Below are positions 54,278 through 63,519 of a stretch of DNA of 64,000 nt, one piece after another. This stretch comes from Dichelobacter nodosus (GTDB taxonomy: Bacteria > Pseudomonadota > Gammaproteobacteria > Cardiobacteriales > Cardiobacteriaceae). Position 1 is the stretch's first letter; the number at the start of each line of letters is the position of its first letter. Below the pieces are notes generated by a model. It did not search any database, was not told the DNA's origin, and saw nothing but the letters and a program-made list of their open reading frames with translations. A program made the position numbers and the translations under genes. The stretch spans positions 1-64,000 of the forward strand of contig NZ_LGVW01000012.1 in NCBI RefSeq assembly GCF_001263335.1. Direction: 5' to 3'.

Positions 54278-55660
54278 ATGAGTCATAAAACAAAGCACAA
54301 ATCTGAAATAAATCATGAAGATTGGTTAATCAAACTTTGGGCGTGGGCAGATGAATTTTCAATTCCTGATGAAGAATTGCCGCGCGATAAAGAACGTTTA
54401 TTAGCAATGGAAGAGTTGCGGTTTTATCGCAATGAAGCCGATGAAAGTTATCAATTTTCTAAATATCCCAAAATTACGTTATTACCGCCGGAAATCGGGC
54501 ATTTAACGCAATTAAAAACGCTGAATTTAAGCCATAGCGAATGTTCTTATTTGCCGCCGGAAATCGGGCAGCTAAAACAATTGCAATCGTTAAATTTATG
54601 TTGGTGCCGTTTTAATACATTGCCGCCAGAAATCGGGCAATTAGAATCGCTGCAATATTTAAATTTAGAATGGGGATCTTTAGCAACGTTGCCCAAAGAA
54701 ATTGGTCAATTAAAACAATTGCGGCGCTTGAGTATTCAATCTTATGCATTAACGGATTTACCGGCAGAAATTGGGCAATTAAGCGCATTAGAAGATTTAT
54801 CTTTATCGTGCATTCAATTGATGACTTTACCGGAAGAACTCGGACAATTAAAAAATTGTCGTTCTTTGCTTTTAGATTGTAATCAATTGCAACAATTACC
54901 TGAATCTTTGGGCGCATTAGAACAATTGCAATTTTTAACGTTTCGCGGCGGAATGTTTCAAAAATTACCAGAAAGTATTGGAAATTTAGTGCAATTGCAT
55001 ACGTTATCGGCATCGCATACGTTAATTTCTCGTTTGCCATCAACAATTGGGCAATTAATTTATTTACAAGAATTGGATTTAAGCAGTAATCAATTAGAAG
55101 TATTGCCGCCGGAAATTGGCAAATTAAAACAGTTGAAAAAACTGCATTTGAATAATAACGTGTTAAAAGTATTACCGCCGGAAATTGGTCATTTAATCAA
55201 TTTAGAATCTTTGCAAATATGGAGCAATCATTTAATTGCGCTGCCGGCAACGATCGGGCAATTAAAAAAATTGGCAGAATTGCATTTAAAAAATAATGAA
55301 TTAATTTCTTTGCCCAATGAAATTGGACGATTGCAAGCTTTGCAAACCTTGGATATTAGAAATAATCAATTAGCGCAATTGCCCGTTGAAATAGGTTTAC
55401 TCATGCAATTGACCAAATTGGAAATTCGCGATAATCGATTAAGCGATTTGCCAGATGAATTGTGGGCGTTAAGCGATATGAATCAATTAAAACTTGAGCG
55501 TTTTATCAAACGAGGGCAACGGATCAATGTTCAAGAAGCGCTTTCTGCTGCCGCAGAAGAAAACAGTTCTTACGTTCCGCCCATTTTATTGGATAGAAAT
55601 CAAGTTGATGAAGAAGACTTTTGGGACGGCGAATTTTCATCGCCAGATGATGAGAATTAG
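54278..55660 (+). CDS. Leucine-rich-repeat protein with 15 repeats of 23 residues
   Basis: A 460-residue protein. After a 68-residue N-terminal region (with [18 protein letters not shown]), residues 69-413 are fifteen consecutive 23-residue LRRs of the type [16 protein letters not shown], making a solenoid. The C-terminal 47 residues are acidic ([17 protein letters not shown]). There is no signal peptide or membrane segment, so it is cytoplasmic or delivered by a specialised secretion system; no such system is in the window. LRR solenoids bind proteins, and this LPxxIGxL type is seen in some bacterial effectors as well as eukaryote-like scaffold proteins. AAGGAG precedes the ATG. The stop codon lies one base from the 3' end of tRNA-Pro on the other strand, a position common for acquired genes. 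Confidence 0.85.
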   Translation: MSHKTKHKSEINHEDWLIKLWAWADEFSIPDEELPRDKERLLAMEELRFYRNEADESYQFSKYPKITLLPPEIGHLTQLKTLNLSHSECSYLPPEIGQLKQLQSLNLCWCRFNTLPPEIGQLESLQYLNLEWGSLATLPKEIGQLKQLRRLSIQSYALTDLPAEIGQLSALEDLSLSCIQLMTLPEELGQLKNCRSLLLDCNQLQQLPESLGALEQLQFLTFRGGMFQKLPESIGNLVQLHTLSASHTLISRLPSTIGQLIYLQELDLSSNQLEVLPPEIGKLKQLKKLHLNNNVLKVLPPEIGHLINLESLQIWSNHLIALPATIGQLKKLAELHLKNNELISLPNEIGRLQALQTLDIRNNQLAQLPVEIGLLMQLTKLEIRDNRLSDLPDELWALSDMNQLKLERFIKRGQRINVQEALSAAAEENSSYVPPILLDRNQVDEEDFWDGEFSSPDDEN

Positions 55661-55738
<78 letters not shown>

Positions 55739-55785
55739 AAAACGGCGACATATTGTACCGCCGCTATTTTGAAATGCAATAAATT

Positions 55786-57471
55786 TTAATGCGCCGCCCA
55801 CAATAATACCGCGATCAATTGCGGCAGCATAATCCGCAAGAACGTTGTCAGTGGATAAACCGTGGCATAAGCCAACACAGATGCGCCGTTGTTTTCTTGT
55901 ATGGCGTTAGCAAAAGCAAGCGCAGGGGTATCCGTCATGGCGCCGGCTAAAAGCCCGCAGATCGTGAGATAGTTCATTTTGCTGTAGTAGCGCGCGATGA
56001 TGCCGGCAATTAATAAAGGCAGTAAGGTGATGATGGCGCCGTAACAAATCCACGAAAAACCATCTTTACTCAAAAGCGTTGAGAAAAAATGTTCACCGGC
56101 ATGAATGCCTATCACGGATAAAAATAAAACGATGCCGATTTCTCGTAACGCGAGGTTTGCGCTTGGCGGCATAAACCAATACAGTTTTCCGATACTGCCG
56201 ATTCTTGCTAAAACCAAAGCAACGACTAAAGGCCCGCCGGCTAAACCGAGTTTTAACGCTACGGGAAAACCGGGTAAATAAATTGGAATTGATCCCAACA
56301 AAACGCCTAAACCGATGCCGATAAATACGGGTAACATTTGAACTTGTTGGAGTTTTTGTTGCGCGTTTCCGATTAATGATAAAACGGTGGCGATGTTTTT
56401 TTGGCGTCCAACTAAATGCAAAACGTCGCCAAATTGCAATGCCATTTCATCAGATGGAATTAGTTCTACGCCGGCGCGATTGATGCGCGAGATGACAACG
56501 TCATATTGCGATTGAATTTGCAGTTGCGCGAGTTTTTTGCCGCATACTTGTTCATTGGTGACGACGGCGCGTTCGTTTTTAATCGGTGAATCGCCGGAAT
56601 TGAGCGGTTCGTGACCGGCTTCTTCGCCTAGAATAATTTGCATTTTGTTAAGCGATTTTTTGTTGCCTACTAAATGCAAAATATCGTTGAGATAAAGCGT
56701 GGTGTTGGGGTGCGGAATGATGAGTTCGTCGTTACGTTTTAAGCGCGAATAAATCACCGTATTGAGATCGTAATCTGGAATTTCCCGCAGCAGGATGTTG
56801 TTAATATTGGGATTAGTGATGCGGATATTGATGCCGGCGAGCCCTTTTTGGCGTTGTTGTTCTTTGTCGAAAAATTGCAATTCTCTTTCGGGGCGAATTT
56901 TAAATATCAAACGAATGAGCCACATCGCAAGCAAAACGCCGATGATGCCAAAAGGATAAGCAATGGCATAACCCATGCCCATGAGTTCTGTCATTTGCTC
57001 TCCGCCGAGTTCGGCAATAATTTGTTTACCGGCACCGAGCGAGGGCGTATTGGTCACGGCGCCGGAAAGAATGCCTAAAATCGCCGGCAGCGGAATGGAA
57101 AATAAATAATACAAAATCACGCTGCACAATCCGCCCAGCAAAACAATCAGCGCGGCAAAGGCGTTTAATTTCAAACCAGAAGAGCGCAAGCTGGCAAAAA
57201 ATCCCGGTCCTACTTGAATGCCGATGGTATAAACGAAGAGAATTAATCCAAATTCTTGAACAAAATAAAGCGTTTGTGAATCTAATACGATATTTTTTTG
57301 TTGCATGAAACTCGCTACCGTCGGAAGATTCATGATGTGCGAAATGATGATGCCGCCAAATAAAACGCCGCCAATGCTTAATCCAACGCCGCGAATTTTA
57401 ATATTGCCCAACCATAGTCCCAAACTGGCAACTAAAGACAAAATACAGATGGTAATTGCAACACTGCTCAT
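55786..57471 (-). CDS. yidE: YidE-type putative transporter (AAE family) with two TrkA-C domains
   Basis: A 561-residue membrane protein of the aspartate:alanine exchanger family. Two membrane halves (~5-175 and ~375-560) flank two RCK_C/TrkA-C regulatory domains (~195-365). The blocks [33 protein letters not shown] and [20 protein letters not shown] match E. coli YidE closely. The transported molecule is not known. The ATG at 57471 has AAGGGA upstream; the frame can open at a TTG seven codons earlier. It is a single-gene unit near tRNA-Pro. Confidence 0.93.
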   Translation of the reverse strand: MSSVAITICILSLVASLGLWLGNIKIRGVGLSIGGVLFGGIIISHIMNLPTVASFMQQKNIVLDSQTLYFVQEFGLILFVYTIGIQVGPGFFASLRSSGLKLNAFAALIVLLGGLCSVILYYLFSIPLPAILGILSGAVTNTPSLGAGKQIIAELGGEQMTELMGMGYAIAYPFGIIGVLLAMWLIRLIFKIRPERELQFFDKEQQRQKGLAGINIRITNPNINNILLREIPDYDLNTVIYSRLKRNDELIIPHPNTTLYLNDILHLVGNKKSLNKMQIILGEEAGHEPLNSGDSPIKNERAVVTNEQVCGKKLAQLQIQSQYDVVISRINRAGVELIPSDEMALQFGDVLHLVGRQKNIATVLSLIGNAQQKLQQVQMLPVFIGIGLGVLLGSIPIYLPGFPVALKLGLAGGPLVVALVLARIGSIGKLYWFMPPSANLALREIGIVLFLSVIGIHAGEHFFSTLLSKDGFSWICYGAIITLLPLLIAGIIARYYSKMNYLTICGLLAGAMTDTPALAFANAIQENNGASVLAYATVYPLTTFLRIMLPQLIAVLLWAAH

Positions 57472-57763
57472 AAACGATGTTCCCTTCTCCAACCTCTTAT
57501 TTAATAAGAAAAACGCTTGATTATTCTATCAAAAATCGCATTATCTTTATAGCCGATCGAATCAGTCGGCACGCGTAAAAAGTGGATAAAAATAGCGGCG
57601 AGAAATGATATTTTTTGAAAACGTTTTTCACAGCGTTTGCGTTCTATTATTACGTTATTTTTCAATATCTTTTCTGAAACGGCGGCGATTTATTGGATTT
57701 TTCTTGCTCCCGTTTCAAAGAAGGTTTATTTTGAAAATGCTGACCCATTTTGAGGAGATAATA

Positions 57764-58210
57764 ATGATTGAATATAAACACGTATTATTTGTTACCGATT
57801 TGCGCGAGGATTGCGATGTGGTTTTGGAGCGCGCTAAATATATTTTAAAAATGAGTTCCGGCAGTAGATTGAGTTTATTGCACATTGTGGAAGAAACGGT
57901 TTTAACGGCGGGATATGAAATTGTGCCGATTGTGCCGGCGGATAGTGAAAGTGAATTAACGCTTCATGCCAAACAACAAATCCGCGCTTTGTTGGCATCG
58001 CATCATTTAGAAGCGAGCATTCATGTGGATTCGGCTTTATCCACGCGGCGCGGGATTTTGGATTACGTTAAAAAAAATCAACCGGATTTGCTGGTTATTG
58101 GTCGTCATAAACGCACGGGACTTTCTTCTTTGTTGGGTTCAACGGCTGATGATATTTTGCCGAGCGTGCCGTGTGATGTTTTAGTGGTGCAATTAGGCGA
58201 GCCGGTGTGA
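57764..58210 (+). CDS. Universal stress protein (UspA-like)
   Basis: A 148-residue single-domain Usp. The N-terminus YKHVLFVTDL, the internal VDSALSTRRGILDYVKKNQPD and the nucleotide-loop GRHKRTGLSSLLGST (G-2x-G-9x-G type) are typical of the family, and the G-rich loop suggests ATP binding or at least its ancestor. The ATG at 57764 has GAGGA upstream. The reading frame extends 53 codons further upstream, but that part looks non-coding. Single gene. Confidence 0.88.
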   Translation: MIEYKHVLFVTDLREDCDVVLERAKYILKMSSGSRLSLLHIVEETVLTAGYEIVPIVPADSESELTLHAKQQIRALLASHHLEASIHVDSALSTRRGILDYVKKNQPDLLVIGRHKRTGLSSLLGSTADDILPSVPCDVLVVQLGEPV

Positions 58211-58427
58211 AGTGTTTATTTTTGTTATGTTAATTAAAGACTCGCCGGTTGATGTGATAAATTGATGATTTGTGCACGGCGGATTCGGTGATATTAAAAC
58301 AGATAATTCGTATGTTGTCGGTATAGTTATGGCATACTGATTTGCATGTTTTTATCTTTTGTTTACCGCTTCGGTTGCAAAAAATAGGGACGCTATTTTG
58401 CTCACTTTATTCTTAGGAGAATTTATG

Positions 58428-59414
58428 ATGAAAAAAACTTCTTTACTATTATCAGCCGCGATTGCCTTGAGTTTGACGCAGGTTTATGCCGGCGTTGTGT
58501 TAAAAAATGAAGGGCAAAAAGTGGGTTATGCCATCGGGGTGGATATGGGAAGTTCCATTGCGCAATTAGGTATTTCTGATGGGGAAGAATTGGATTTTAA
58601 TGCCGTGATTTTGGGATTGCGCGATGCTTATCAAAAGAAAGATTTGCTTTTAACTCAAGATGAAATGACGAAAACGCTGCAAGATTTTTCTGAAAAACGT
58701 TTGCAAGCCATGAAAAAAGAAATGGAAAAAATCGCCGCTGAAGAAGCAGAAAAAGGCAAAGCGTTTTTAGAAGAAAATGCGAAAAAAGACGGCGTAATTA
58801 CAACGGAATCTGGTTTGCAATATAAAGTTGTTAAAAAAGGAACCGGCGCAAAACCCAATAGCGACGACCGCGTTACCGTTGATTACACCGGCACTTTGAT
58901 TGACGGCACCGAATTTGACAGCTCAAAAGGACGCGAACCTATTACGATTAACGTACAAGATGTTATTGCTGGTTGGGTTGAAGGTTTGCAACTGATGACC
59001 GAAGGCGCTAATTATATTTTCTATATTCCGTCTGATTTAGCTTATGGCTCTCGCGGCGCCGGTAACGCTATTCCGCCTAATGCTACTTTGATTTTTGATG
59101 TGAATTTACTCAAAATTGAAAAAAATGAAGCGGAAGCCGAAGCTGATAAAAAAGAATCGATTGCAAAATCCATCAATAAATCTTTAGAAGAAGCCACGGA
59201 AATCGTAAAAGCAGAAGTGGAAGCTGACAAAAAAGAATCGATTGCAAAATCCATTAATAAATCTTTGGAAGAAGCCACAGAAACCGTAAAAGCGGAAGCC
59301 GAAGCTGATAAAAAAGAAGCCATTGCCAATTCTATTAATAAATCTTTAGAAGAAGCGGCGGAAGCGGTAAAAGAAGTGATCGAAGCGAAACCTGATGAAG
59401 CGGCTAAAAAATAG
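58428..59414 (+). CDS. Exported FKBP-type peptidyl-prolyl isomerase with C-terminal repeats
   Basis: A 328-residue protein: signal peptide MKKTSLLLSAAIALSLTQVYA, FKBP-N dimerisation domain (~25-125), and an FKBP domain (~130-230) with DYTGTLIDGTEFDSS, GWVEGLQLM and YGSRGAGNAIPPNATLIFDV. This is the Mip/FkpA layout, which assists folding in the periplasm or on the cell surface. After the FKBP domain there are three 27-residue Lys/Glu/Ala repeats (ADKKESIAKSINKSLEEA...), which Mip/FkpA lack. The second of two adjacent ATGs is seven bases from AGGAGA and is preferred. A terminator follows. Confidence 0.9.
   Translation: MKKTSLLLSAAIALSLTQVYAGVVLKNEGQKVGYAIGVDMGSSIAQLGISDGEELDFNAVILGLRDAYQKKDLLLTQDEMTKTLQDFSEKRLQAMKKEMEKIAAEEAEKGKAFLEENAKKDGVITTESGLQYKVVKKGTGAKPNSDDRVTVDYTGTLIDGTEFDSSKGREPITINVQDVIAGWVEGLQLMTEGANYIFYIPSDLAYGSRGAGNAIPPNATLIFDVNLLKIEKNEAEAEADKKESIAKSINKSLEEATEIVKAEVEADKKESIAKSINKSLEEATETVKAEAEADKKEAIANSINKSLEEAAEAVKEVIEAKPDEAAKK
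59142..59384 (+). repeat. Three tandem 81-bp repeats in the FKBP gene
   Basis: Units 59142-59222, 59223-59303 and 59304-59384, each encoding 27 residues starting ADKKE. Units 1 and 2 are nearly identical at the DNA level; unit 3 has diverged. The in-frame length allows copy-number change without frameshift. Confidence 0.92.
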
Positions 59415-59435
59415 CCTGAATTCGTTAGATGATTT

Positions 59436-59465
59436 AAGCCCCTAAAAATAGGGGCTTTTTTATGA
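59436..59465 (+). terminator. Intrinsic terminator after the FKBP gene
   Basis: AAGCCCCT/AGGGGCTT stem with a 6-base A-rich loop, followed by six T residues. Confidence 0.9.
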
Positions 59466-59484
59466 TTAAAGTATCGTGATGATA

Positions 59485-59514
59485 AAAACACCGGAGACAA
59501 CGCTCCGGTGTTTT
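59485..59514 (-). terminator. Intrinsic terminator of pepD
   Basis: A 12-bp perfect stem AAAACACCGGAG/CTCCGGTGTTTT with a 6-base loop. On the minus strand it is followed by a U-run. It lies 17 bases beyond the pepD stop. Confidence 0.9.
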
Positions 59515-59530
59515 GTGCGTATCAAACTTT

Positions 59531-60964
59531 TTATAAAGCTTTCAATACTGCCAACAACCATTTCCAAAATACTTCAACGCTCTTGATATTGACGCGTTCA
59601 TCTGGAGAGTGCGGCATCACAATATCAGGACCGATGGACGCCATTTGCCAGTGTGGATAATTTTGCGCCAAAATGCCGCATTCCAAACCAGCGTGAATAA
59701 CGTTCACAATGGGTTTTTTACCGATGACTTTTTCCCCTTCTTGTACGAGCACATCGGTAATCTTCGCGCCAACGATCGGTTGCCAACCAGGATAATCGTT
59801 ATCCAATTTACCGTTACCGCCAGCGAGCAAGAATAAACCTAACATGCGTTGTCCCAAATTATCGCGCGCGTCATTATCGGAAGAGCGCAATAAACATTGC
59901 ACTTGTACTTCTTGATCGTTAGTTCTGATAGAAGCCAAGTTTGAAGAAGTTTCAACGAGACCAGCAATATCAATACTCATTCTATCAACGCCGTTGGGGC
60001 AAACGTTGATTGTGCGCAATACGGTATCTTGCGTTGCTTTATTCCAGCATTTTGCCGGTTTATCTGCTTCGGTTAATTTCACGCCGAAAGCATTGCGTTC
60101 AGCTTCTGGCAAACCGCGTCTAATCACGGCAATTTCAGGTTCGAGCGCCGCTTGCAATGCTTTCATAGATTCTGCACTGGTGATAACAGCTTCAGCATCG
60201 CGCGGAATTGCGTTGCGCAATGTTCCGCCTTGCATTGAATGAATGCGAATTTTGTCGCCTAAAACAGATAATAAACGCGCTAAGATTTTGTTAGCGTTGC
60301 CGCGTTGTTTGATGATATCGCTGCCAGAGTGTCCGCCCATTAATCCGTAAACGGCTAAAGTGTAGCCTGCTTGATTATTGGTTTCATAGGTCAGCGGTAA
60401 TGTGAAGGTGCCGTCAACGCCGCCAGCGCAACCAATGCAAATTTCACCCAAATCTTCGGTATCAAGGTTTAATAACAAGCTGCCTTTGAGCCAGCCGCCT
60501 TTTAAAGCAAAAGCGCCGTCCATTGCAGTTTCTTCGGTTGCTGTAAATAAAGCTTCTATAGGACCGTGTTCGATGCTGTTATCGGCAAGAACAGCCAAAG
60601 CAGTAGCGGCACCAATACCGTTATCCGCGCCTAAAGTTGTATCTTTTGCGCGCACCCATTCGCCATCAATATAGGCTTCGATCGGGTCTTTGCTGAAATC
60701 ATGTTTAGATTCTTTGGTTTTTTGTGCAACCATATCTAAGTGCGCTTGTAAAATTACGCCTGGAGCATTTTCTTTTCCTTTGGACGCTGGTTTACGAATT
60801 AAGACGTTGCCGCCAGCATCGCGTTCTGCCCATAAACCTAATTCTTTTGCAACACCAAGTACGTAATTTTGTACGGCTTCTTCTTGACCAGAGGGACGCG
60901 GAATTTGGCATAATCCATGAAAATATTTCCATAATAATTCTGGCTTTAGACTTGTAATAGACAT
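59531..60964 (-). CDS. pepD: Aminoacyl-histidine dipeptidase (PepD, M20C)
   Basis: A dizinc dipeptidase with broad activity including Xaa-His dipeptides such as carnosine. The 477-residue protein (ATG at 60964, GGAG seven bases upstream) starts MSITSLKPELLWKYFHGLCQIPRPSG, with the metal sites in LQAHLDMVAQK, TTLGADNGIGAA and TATEETAMDGA, and a lid region (~190-390) containing GGHSGSDI. The frame is open for a further 49 codons but they show no coding character. Length compares with 485 residues in E. coli. With pepT, two M3 enzymes and oligopeptidase B it extends the peptide-degradation set. Confidence 0.95.
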   Translation of the reverse strand: MSITSLKPELLWKYFHGLCQIPRPSGQEEAVQNYVLGVAKELGLWAERDAGGNVLIRKPASKGKENAPGVILQAHLDMVAQKTKESKHDFSKDPIEAYIDGEWVRAKDTTLGADNGIGAATALAVLADNSIEHGPIEALFTATEETAMDGAFALKGGWLKGSLLLNLDTEDLGEICIGCAGGVDGTFTLPLTYETNNQAGYTLAVYGLMGGHSGSDIIKQRGNANKILARLLSVLGDKIRIHSMQGGTLRNAIPRDAEAVITSAESMKALQAALEPEIAVIRRGLPEAERNAFGVKLTEADKPAKCWNKATQDTVLRTINVCPNGVDRMSIDIAGLVETSSNLASIRTNDQEVQVQCLLRSSDNDARDNLGQRMLGLFLLAGGNGKLDNDYPGWQPIVGAKITDVLVQEGEKVIGKKPIVNVIHAGLECGILAQNYPHWQMASIGPDIVMPHSPDERVNIKSVEVFWKWLLAVLKAL

Positions 60965-61268
60965 GTTATTCTCCGATTTTAATTTATTAAAAGCCGGTAT
61001 TTTTGCCGGTAGGAGCATTCTAGCAAAGTTTGAACGAGAGGATTTATTGCTTTTAATCCAAATTTTTATTTTTCCGATCGATTCTTTAAAGAAATAAAAA
61101 TTTACGATCAATTTATATTGTTTTTTAAAAAATGATAGGTATCTAAAGGCGATAAACGGTGCGATAAAAAATATAGTAGGGTAGAATGTAGCAAGCTTTC
61201 TTGTTTATGAAATTTAATGAATAGGAAAGTGTTACATAAAATTAAAATACTAAATGGGGAAATTAATT
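60965..61268. other. Divergent intergenic region, pepD / speF
   Basis: 304 AT-rich bases. In E. coli speF is preceded by a 34-codon arginine-rich leader (speFL) that senses ornithine. I looked for it and found only very short frames (for example MKFNE), so no SpeFL homologue is visible. TAGAAT at 61182 could be a -10 for speF but no -35 is clear. Confidence 0.5.
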
Positions 61269-63446
61269 ATGAAACATTTGAAAATTGCTTTTTCTGAGAA
61301 AGCTATGGTGTTTTCTGATGGAGTCAAAAGTCGTCAGATTATCAACGTTGTTGACACAGATTTTTCTGATGTAGCAGCGCTTGTTATTACTGATGAGGAT
61401 CAGGAGTTTTTAGCCAATGGCAAATTAAAGTCATTTAAAATTCCTGTGTTTTTGATTAAAACCGGCGACGTAGCGGTTAAAAAAGAATTTATTGGTCGTA
61501 TCGATCGCGTCATTGATACATGGCAATACACTAATATTGAATTATATGCTCGCCAAATTGAAGCTGCAGCTGATAAATATGAAGCTAAAATGCTCCCGCC
61601 ATTTTTCCGTGCTTTAAGCAATTATGTAGAAGCCGGTCACTCACAATTCGACTGCCCCGGACATCAAGGTGGACAATTTTATACACGTCACCCAGCTGGA
61701 CGCGCGTTTTATGAATTTTACGGTGAAAACTTATTTAGAAGTGACTTGTGTAATGCTGACGTCAGATTGGGCGATTTGTTAATTCACGAAGGTCCTGCAT
61801 GTGATGCACAACAACACGCCGCACAAGTTTATAACGCTGATAAAACTTATTTCGTACTTAACGGTACATCATCAGCCAATAAAATGGTGCTCAATGCATT
61901 ACTCGCTCCGGGTGATATGGTTCTTTATGATCGCAATAACCATAAATCTGTTTGCCACGGTGCGCTCGTTCAAGCAGGAGCAACACCCGTTTATTTAGAA
62001 ACCGCACGCAATCCGTTTGGTTCAATTGGCGGTATTTTGGAACATTGTTTTGATGAAACTTATATCCGCAAATTAGTCGCTGAAAAAAATGCCGAAAAAG
62101 CCAAAGCAAAACGTCCGATTCGTTTGGCAGTCATTCAATTAGGAACTTACGACGGTACTATTTATAACGCACGCTATGTAATTGATAAAATTGGTCATTT
62201 ATGTGACTACATTTTATTTGACTCTGCTTGGGTGGGTTATGAACAATTCATTCCGATGATGAAGGATTGCAGCCCGTTATTATTAGAACTTGGACCCGAT
62301 GATCCTGGTGTTTTGGTAACACAATCTGTGCACAAACAACAAGCTGGTTTTTCTCAAGCCTCTCAAGTACACAAAAAAGACGCCCACATCAAAGGACAAG
62401 ATCGTTATGTTAATCATAAACGTTTGAATAACGCATTTATGATGCATGCTTCAACTTCTCCTTTCTATCCGATTTTTGCTTCTCTCGACGTAAACGCAAA
62501 AATGCATGAAGGCGGCGCCGGACTTGAAATTTGGAAAGATTGCGTAGAAGTGACCATTGAAGCTCGGAAAGCAATTTTAAAGAATTGTAAATACATTCGA
62601 CCAATGGTTCCGCCCGTTGTTAACGGTAAAAAATGGGAAGATGGCGATACCGCGAAAATGGCGCAAGATATTTCTTACTTTGCCTTTGAGCCGGGCGCCA
62701 ATTGGCACTCTTTCGAAGGGTACGGAAAAGGTCAATACTTCATCGATCCCTGCAAATTCTTGTTAACAACACCGGGTATTAACGTTGAAACTGGAAAATA
62801 TGAAGATTTCGGTATCCACGCAAATATTTTAGCCAACTATTTACGTGAAAACGGCATTGTTCCAGAAAAATGCGACTTAAATACCATTTTATTCCTGATG
62901 ACGCCGGCAGAAACCAAAACCAAGATGGACGATTTAGTTGCTCAATTAATCCGCTTTGAACAATTAATTGAAGCAAATGTGCCAATGCAAGACGTATTGC
63001 CAAGCATTTATTATGCCAATATTGAAAAATATAAAGGCTACCGTATTCGTCAACTTTGCCAAGAAATGCATGATTTCTACAAAGAAAGAAAAGTCAGCGA
63101 ATTGCAAAAACGTTTGTTCTTGAAAGACTATTTACCAGAATACGTCATGACTCCTCAGGAAGCGAACTTTGCTTTTGTACGCGGTGAAGGCGAATTGGTC
63201 GCATTAAGTGATGCGGTAGGACGTATGGCTCTAGAAGGTTCTTTACCTTATCCACCGGGTGTTATTTGTGTACAACCTGGCGAAAGATGGTCTGAAACCG
63301 CGCAAAAATACTTCTTAGCACTTGAAGAAGGTATTAATAAATTGCCTGGTTTTGCGCCAGAAATTCAAGGCGTCTATCTTGTTACTCAAGAAGATGGAAC
63401 GAAAAAAGCATACGGCTATGTTTTAAAATCTGAATTAGATAAATAA
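61269..63446 (+). CDS. speF: Ornithine decarboxylase (inducible type)
   Basis: A PLP enzyme turning ornithine into putrescine plus CO2. The 725-residue protein has the N-terminal wing domain (~1-110), the large PLP domain with the cofactor lysine K356 in SVHKQQAG, aspartate-containing DSAWVGYEQF just before, and the C-terminal domain to GYVLKSELDK. K356 corresponds to K355 of E. coli SpeC/F. Starting at the ATG at 61269 (GGGGA eight bases upstream) fits better than the ATG five codons earlier. It is followed 73 bases on by potE, the ornithine/putrescine antiporter, so the pair should consume a proton per cycle and resist acid. This makes speF rather than speC the better name. Confidence 0.94.
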   Translation: MKHLKIAFSEKAMVFSDGVKSRQIINVVDTDFSDVAALVITDEDQEFLANGKLKSFKIPVFLIKTGDVAVKKEFIGRIDRVIDTWQYTNIELYARQIEAAADKYEAKMLPPFFRALSNYVEAGHSQFDCPGHQGGQFYTRHPAGRAFYEFYGENLFRSDLCNADVRLGDLLIHEGPACDAQQHAAQVYNADKTYFVLNGTSSANKMVLNALLAPGDMVLYDRNNHKSVCHGALVQAGATPVYLETARNPFGSIGGILEHCFDETYIRKLVAEKNAEKAKAKRPIRLAVIQLGTYDGTIYNARYVIDKIGHLCDYILFDSAWVGYEQFIPMMKDCSPLLLELGPDDPGVLVTQSVHKQQAGFSQASQVHKKDAHIKGQDRYVNHKRLNNAFMMHASTSPFYPIFASLDVNAKMHEGGAGLEIWKDCVEVTIEARKAILKNCKYIRPMVPPVVNGKKWEDGDTAKMAQDISYFAFEPGANWHSFEGYGKGQYFIDPCKFLLTTPGINVETGKYEDFGIHANILANYLRENGIVPEKCDLNTILFLMTPAETKTKMDDLVAQLIRFEQLIEANVPMQDVLPSIYYANIEKYKGYRIRQLCQEMHDFYKERKVSELQKRLFLKDYLPEYVMTPQEANFAFVRGEGELVALSDAVGRMALEGSLPYPPGVICVQPGERWSETAQKYFLALEEGINKLPGFAPEIQGVYLVTQEDGTKKAYGYVLKSELDK

Positions 63447-63464
63447 CTTTCTATATGCTCGTAA

Positions 63465-63496
63465 ATAGGCAAGTGTAAGGCATTATGCTTGCCTAT
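63465..63496 (+). promoter_or_regulatory. Intercistronic hairpin between speF and potE
   Basis: Nine-bp perfect stem ATAGGCAAG/CTTGCCTAT with a 14-base loop, 18 bases after speF and 23 bases before potE. No U-run follows, so it more likely stabilises or processes the speF-potE message than ends it. Confidence 0.5.
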
Positions 63497-63519
63497 CTAG
63501 TTTAAGGAGAATACTCAAA

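Noticed and set aside
54612-55046. 144-codon antisense frame in the LRR gene
   Set aside because: Mirror of the repetitive LRR coding DNA; no start signal and no recognisable protein.
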